Translations under genes and position numbers: made by a program
Part shown: one piece after another, positions 4,304-6,258 of the stretch
Layout of the letters: the number at the start of each line of letters is the position of its first letter
Numbering within the stretch: position 1 is the stretch's first letter
Notes under the pieces: model-generated
Seen by the model: the letters and a program-made list of their open reading frames with translations, nothing else
Told to the model about the DNA's origin: nothing
Databases searched by the model: none
NCBI GenBank assembly: GCA_002772195.1
Contig: PCSG01000364.1
Span: 5,941 to 12,198, forward strand
Direction of reading: 5' to 3'
DNA length: 6,258 bases
Source of the DNA: Desulfobacterales bacterium CG23_combo_of_CG06-09_8_20_14_all_51_8
Lineage (GTDB): Bacteria > Desulfobacterota > Desulfobacteria > Desulfobacterales > Desulfosalsimonadaceae

Positions 4304-5299
4304 TTAAAATTTTTTAACTTTCTTGGGCACAAGACAAGCCACTTTCAATTCAAGACTTTCGCCGTCTTTAATTGTTTTTGTTACTGTAAAACTTATAGGT
4401 ATTGCTACTTTTCCGACATTATTGCTCTCCACGGTGTCCTTTTCAAAAGCAAAACCCCAAAGATCCTCTTCTATACCATCCTTTCTGACAATGTGTAGTC
4501 CAATTCCTGTTGCTAATTGAGACTTCATACTACTCTTATCACCCGTAAATGAAAAAATAAAATCATTTGGTTTTAAGCTCACCTCTCCCGCTTTTTTTGG
4601 GGACAACCCACTTATTGAGACGATAACGAATCGACAGCATTCCTTAGCGCTGTATGAATCTATCTTCTCTTCAGCAGTAATTTTTTTGATTACAAAATTA
4701 AAAGAACTAATATCGAGTAACTCATTTGCTTGTTTTGCACCCGACTTGTTCATCGCATTTGCTTGTTTTGAACCCGAGTCCTTCGCTGTAAGGGATGGCT
4801 CTTTATTGGGCGCTAAATAAGATTCTGTTGTTTTAGTTTGAGCAGCAGAATTGCCAGTTTCTTTCTTTGTTGCCTCCGAAGCACTATCTGCGTGAGTGTT
4901 ATTTAATGATAAAAATCGTTTCTGATCGTTCAAGCTGAATAGGTCTTTATACTCAGAAGGAATTTCTTTTAAGATTGATAGTTGGCTGGCAGGCATTAAA
5001 CCACGGTGAAAGGAATATACTCTATTGAGATCAATATAAAAAAATTTTACATTATAAGCTGATTCGACCAATAGATAGTCTGGCGTGCCAACATTATTAA
5101 CTATGGTCGAAATGGTTGGATCGTATTCACGCTCTATGCGTAGTCGCTCTTGGCCACGCTCAGATGTTGTTGGCAGCATAATATTTTCTATGCTATAAGT
5201 CCATCCATGCTTAAAACCTGTGCAACCTGAACAAAACAGAAAAACTATAAAAATAATTACAACATTTTTCTCAATTGCTTTCAAGTTCTCGTCTCTCAT
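4304..5299 (-). CDS. Probable lipoprotein with a two-domain, low-complexity-linked architecture
   Basis: This 331-residue protein has no family I can name. Start ATG 5299 is chosen because GGAGGGGG lies 2 bp upstream and it places a hydrophobic segment (VVIIFIVFLF, 13-22) followed by CSGC at the N-terminus, a plausible lipoprotein signal with Cys26 as the lipidated residue; the -3 Cys and the acidic N-region are atypical. A globular part (about 27-132) contains YDPTISTIVNNVGTPDYLLV, a pattern recalling small envelope lipoproteins that check subunit fit, but this is only a resemblance. A Ser/Thr/Lys/Asn-rich linker (133-195) carries two KQAN repeats 11 residues apart. The C-terminal 130 residues are beta-rich (FNFVIKK, FVIVSISGL, IPISFTVTKT) and end in a basic KKVKKF. 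It is probably anchored in the envelope, and heads a three-ORF cluster. Base composition is AT-richer than the flanks. Confidence 0.75.
   Translation of the reverse strand: MRDENLKAIEKNVVIIFIVFLFCSGCTGFKHGWTYSIENIMLPTTSERGQERLRIEREYDPTISTIVNNVGTPDYLLVESAYNVKFFYIDLNRVYSFHRGLMPASQLSILKEIPSEYKDLFSLNDQKRFLSLNNTHADSASEATKKETGNSAAQTKTTESYLAPNKEPSLTAKDSGSKQANAMNKSGAKQANELLDISSFNFVIKKITAEEKIDSYSAKECCRFVIVSISGLSPKKAGEVSLKPNDFIFSFTGDKSSMKSQLATGIGLHIVRKDGIEEDLWGFAFEKDTVESNNVGKVAIPISFTVTKTIKDGESLELKVACLVPKKVKKF
4723..4777. repeat. 22-bp direct repeat inside the lipoprotein linker
   Basis: CATTTGCTTGTTTTGCACCC at 4723 onward recurs at 4756 with one mismatch over 22 bp (4723-4744 and 4756-4777). The offset is 33 bp, exactly 11 codons. 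It produces the repeated KQAN and SG-K motifs in the protein and is probably a slippage duplication in a disordered linker. Confidence 0.85.
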
Positions 5300-5455
5300 A
5301 ACCCCCTCCCTTGCCAGATTCAATAAAAACATACGCACAACAAGTAATTGAACAGTTTCCGGTGAACTCCACAACTCCTGGAAATCTTCATCGCTCCAGG
5401 CAGCGATCATTTTGTCGCGGTCCTTGAAGTCATGGGCTGCTGGAATCCCTGTTCC
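5300..5455 (-). other. Open, coding-like stretch in frame upstream of the lipoprotein, possible gene remnant
   Basis: After a TAA at about 5456-5458 the minus strand stays open in the lipoprotein frame, reading TGIPAAHDFKDRDKMIAAW and then SDEDFQELWSSPETVQLL. The only ATG starts are 5410 and 5332. The residue mix looks like a real soluble protein rather than non-coding translation, but its 5' part is missing. A lipoprotein start at 5410 would bury the signal peptide, so I treat this as a relic fused upstream by rearrangement, with low confidence. Confidence 0.3.
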
Positions 5456-5481
5456 AGTTTAAGTGATTTAAAATACATATA

Positions 5482-5509
5482 AATATATTTGTTTACAATT
5501 CGCAATCAA
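5482..5509 (-). promoter_or_regulatory. Possible promoter for the lipoprotein cluster
   Basis: On the minus strand TTGATT (5509-5504) and TATATT (5487-5482) are 16 bp apart in a very AT-rich stretch. It lies about 180 bp before the lipoprotein ATG. Other AT-rich hexamers nearby fit nearly as well, so the exact site is uncertain. Confidence 0.35.
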
Positions 5510-5553
5510 TTTATTTGCCTCATTTTGTATATCATACCGGAATTAAGATTATA

Positions 5554-5677
5554 ATTCCATTTCGCATTTAAGATGGCATCAAGGCGGCAAGGAGGAGGCG
5601 ACGCAGACGTATGTTTTTATACGTTGAGGAGCCGACGACGCAGCCAACACAGATGCCGCTTGAATGCGAATTGGAAT
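5554..5677. mobile_element. MITE-like inverted-repeat element
   Basis: The ends form an imperfect inverted repeat: left arm ATTCCATTTCGCATTTAAG (5554-5572) matches the complement of the right arm near 5659-5677 with two mismatches, and a GGCATC extension follows on each inner side. At the centre ACGTAT (5607-5612) and ATACGT (5619-5624) form a perfect hairpin with a GTTTTT loop. The flanks of the hairpin share a GGAGG..GACGCAG direct repeat. There is no coding content I believe. I recall similar short repeats scattered in sulfate-reducer genomes, which suggests a non-autonomous mobile or structural repeat; that is memory, not a search. Confidence 0.6.
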
Positions 5678-5736
5678 AAGGAAGATGGCGGATTCCACTG
5701 ATCCCCCGACAAAAAAGGCAATTTTATGAATACTCC

Positions 5737-5765
5737 TTGAAACGGCAGGCGATAATTGATACAAA
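5737..5765 (+). promoter_or_regulatory. Weak candidate promoter for the gene at 5852
   Basis: TTGAAA (5737-5742) and TACAAA (5760-5765) are 17 bp apart, about 85 bp upstream of the start codon. The -10 match is poor, so this is a suggestion only. Confidence 0.25.
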
Positions 5766-5851
5766 TACAGGCAAATACGCCAATATTCCGTGATTTGTTT
5801 CATTCACCCGTCAGTTTTGCATACACCAACCCTGATAAAAAGGAACCGCCC

Positions 5852-6163
5852 ATGACCGAAATGCTCCCGGAAGTCATCATGGATGACGCAACCATCGACG
5901 AAGCCGTGCAGTTTATCAATGAACGGGTTGTAAAAATTGTCTACAAAGGGTCGCTGGAAATCGGGCAATATGTTTTGGAAAGATTCTTTGACAATAATAT
6001 CCAGCTTGCCGGGTCGAAAATCGCCAATAAACCGGTCAGTTTTCGTAAATTATGCGCACGCCCGGATCTGAAGGTATCGCGCTCCACCTTGATGAACAGA
6101 CGCGATAAGGGACGCGATAAGGGACGTTGTTTACAAAATATACAAACGTTAAAGAGTATATAG
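5852..6163 (+). pseudogene. Small hypothetical gene, 3' end replaced at about 6098
   Basis: ATG 5852 has AAGGA 8 bp upstream. The frame encodes MTEMLPEVIMDDATIDEAV and then an alpha-helical, charged region (INERVVKIVYKGSLEIGQYVL at 24-44, ERFFDNNI at 45-52), then SFRKLCARPDLKVSRSTLMN to residue 82. I have an impression of multi-copy hypothetical proteins with this YKGS.EIG.YVL..FF pattern, where the protein continues well past this point. Here the last 21 residues (from RRDKGRDKGR) are encoded by a tandem 12-bp repeat and unrelated AT-rich sequence up to TAG 6161-6163. I read it as a gene truncated by an insertion or rearrangement. Function is unknown; the SRSTLMN segment with preceding helices could be part of a DNA-binding region, which is a guess. 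Confidence 0.6.
6099..6126. repeat. Tandem repeat of GACGCGATAAGG, 2.3 copies
   Basis: GACGCGATAAGG occurs at 6099-6110 and 6111-6122, followed by GACG. It sits exactly where the hypothetical gene at 5852 loses its expected sequence, so it probably marks the junction with foreign DNA. Confidence 0.8.
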
Positions 6164-6180
6164 AGGTCGCGGCACGGAGA

Positions 6181-6258
6181 TCAGCCGCCGAGCTTACGTG
6201 ACCGTTTGGATTTAGCTGATATTCGTCCTGTAATTAGTGCCTGACAGAAAACCCCGGA
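6181..6258 (-). other. Edge reading frame, possible 3' end of a minus-strand gene
   Basis: The minus strand is open from the window edge to TGA 6181-6183, giving 25 residues with a basic tail (ISAKSKRSRKLGG). That is compatible with a protein C-terminus, but the stretch is too short to judge. Between it and the truncated gene (6127-6180) there is only an imperfect inverted repeat (6124-6133 with 6141-6149). Confidence 0.2.

Noticed and set aside
5579..5803. A 74-residue minus-strand frame over the inverted-repeat element (ends in YVCVASSLPP)
   Set aside because: It is translation of the hairpin element, not of a gene; similar spurious frames are expected at every copy of such a repeat.

Overview
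The window looks like an accessory, repeat-rich stretch of a bacterial chromosome or plasmid. The gene styles (an IS66 set, a TumE-like toxin pair, a small duplicated-looking hypothetical gene and a compact inverted-repeat element) remind me of sulfate-reducing Desulfobacterota. That taxonomic guess rests on memory of similar sequences, not on a marker gene.

Region 1 (1-2328) is most of an IS66-family insertion sequence on the + strand: the 3' part of tnpA, a complete tnpB joined to it by an ATGA overlap, and a complete 532-residue DDE transposase tnpC. Its right end is best placed at 2328. The left end lies outside the window. The element sits inside the start of a minus-strand methyltransferase-like gene, of which only the first ~50 codons remain here (2329-2482).

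Region 2 (2513-3173) is an apparently intact toxin-antitoxin pair on the minus strand: a 90-residue TumE/DUF6516-like toxin first, then a 115-residue winged-helix antitoxin 4 bp later. A near-consensus sigma-70 promoter sits so close to the toxin ATG that its mRNA should be leaderless or almost so. The methyltransferase remnant starts 30 bp after the antitoxin.

Region 3 (3174-3796) has no intact gene. It holds a second, decayed copy of the same pair (3400-3655) in direct orientation, missing 266 bp that would include the toxin start and promoter, followed by a TTGACCCC-repeat/terminator-like patch.

Region 4 (3797-5299) is an AT-richer minus-strand cluster: a probable lipoprotein of 331 residues, then two small unrecognised proteins whose ORFs overlap by 8 bp. 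Nothing here matches a system I know. It is the part of the window most likely to be undescribed.

Region 5 (5300-6258) contains an open but start-poor coding-like stretch in frame with the lipoprotein, a 124-bp inverted-repeat (MITE-like) element, and a small + strand gene that is cut short at about 6098 by foreign sequence carrying a 12-bp tandem repeat. Overall the window reads as a hot spot of insertion, duplication and truncation around one live toxin-antitoxin pair.
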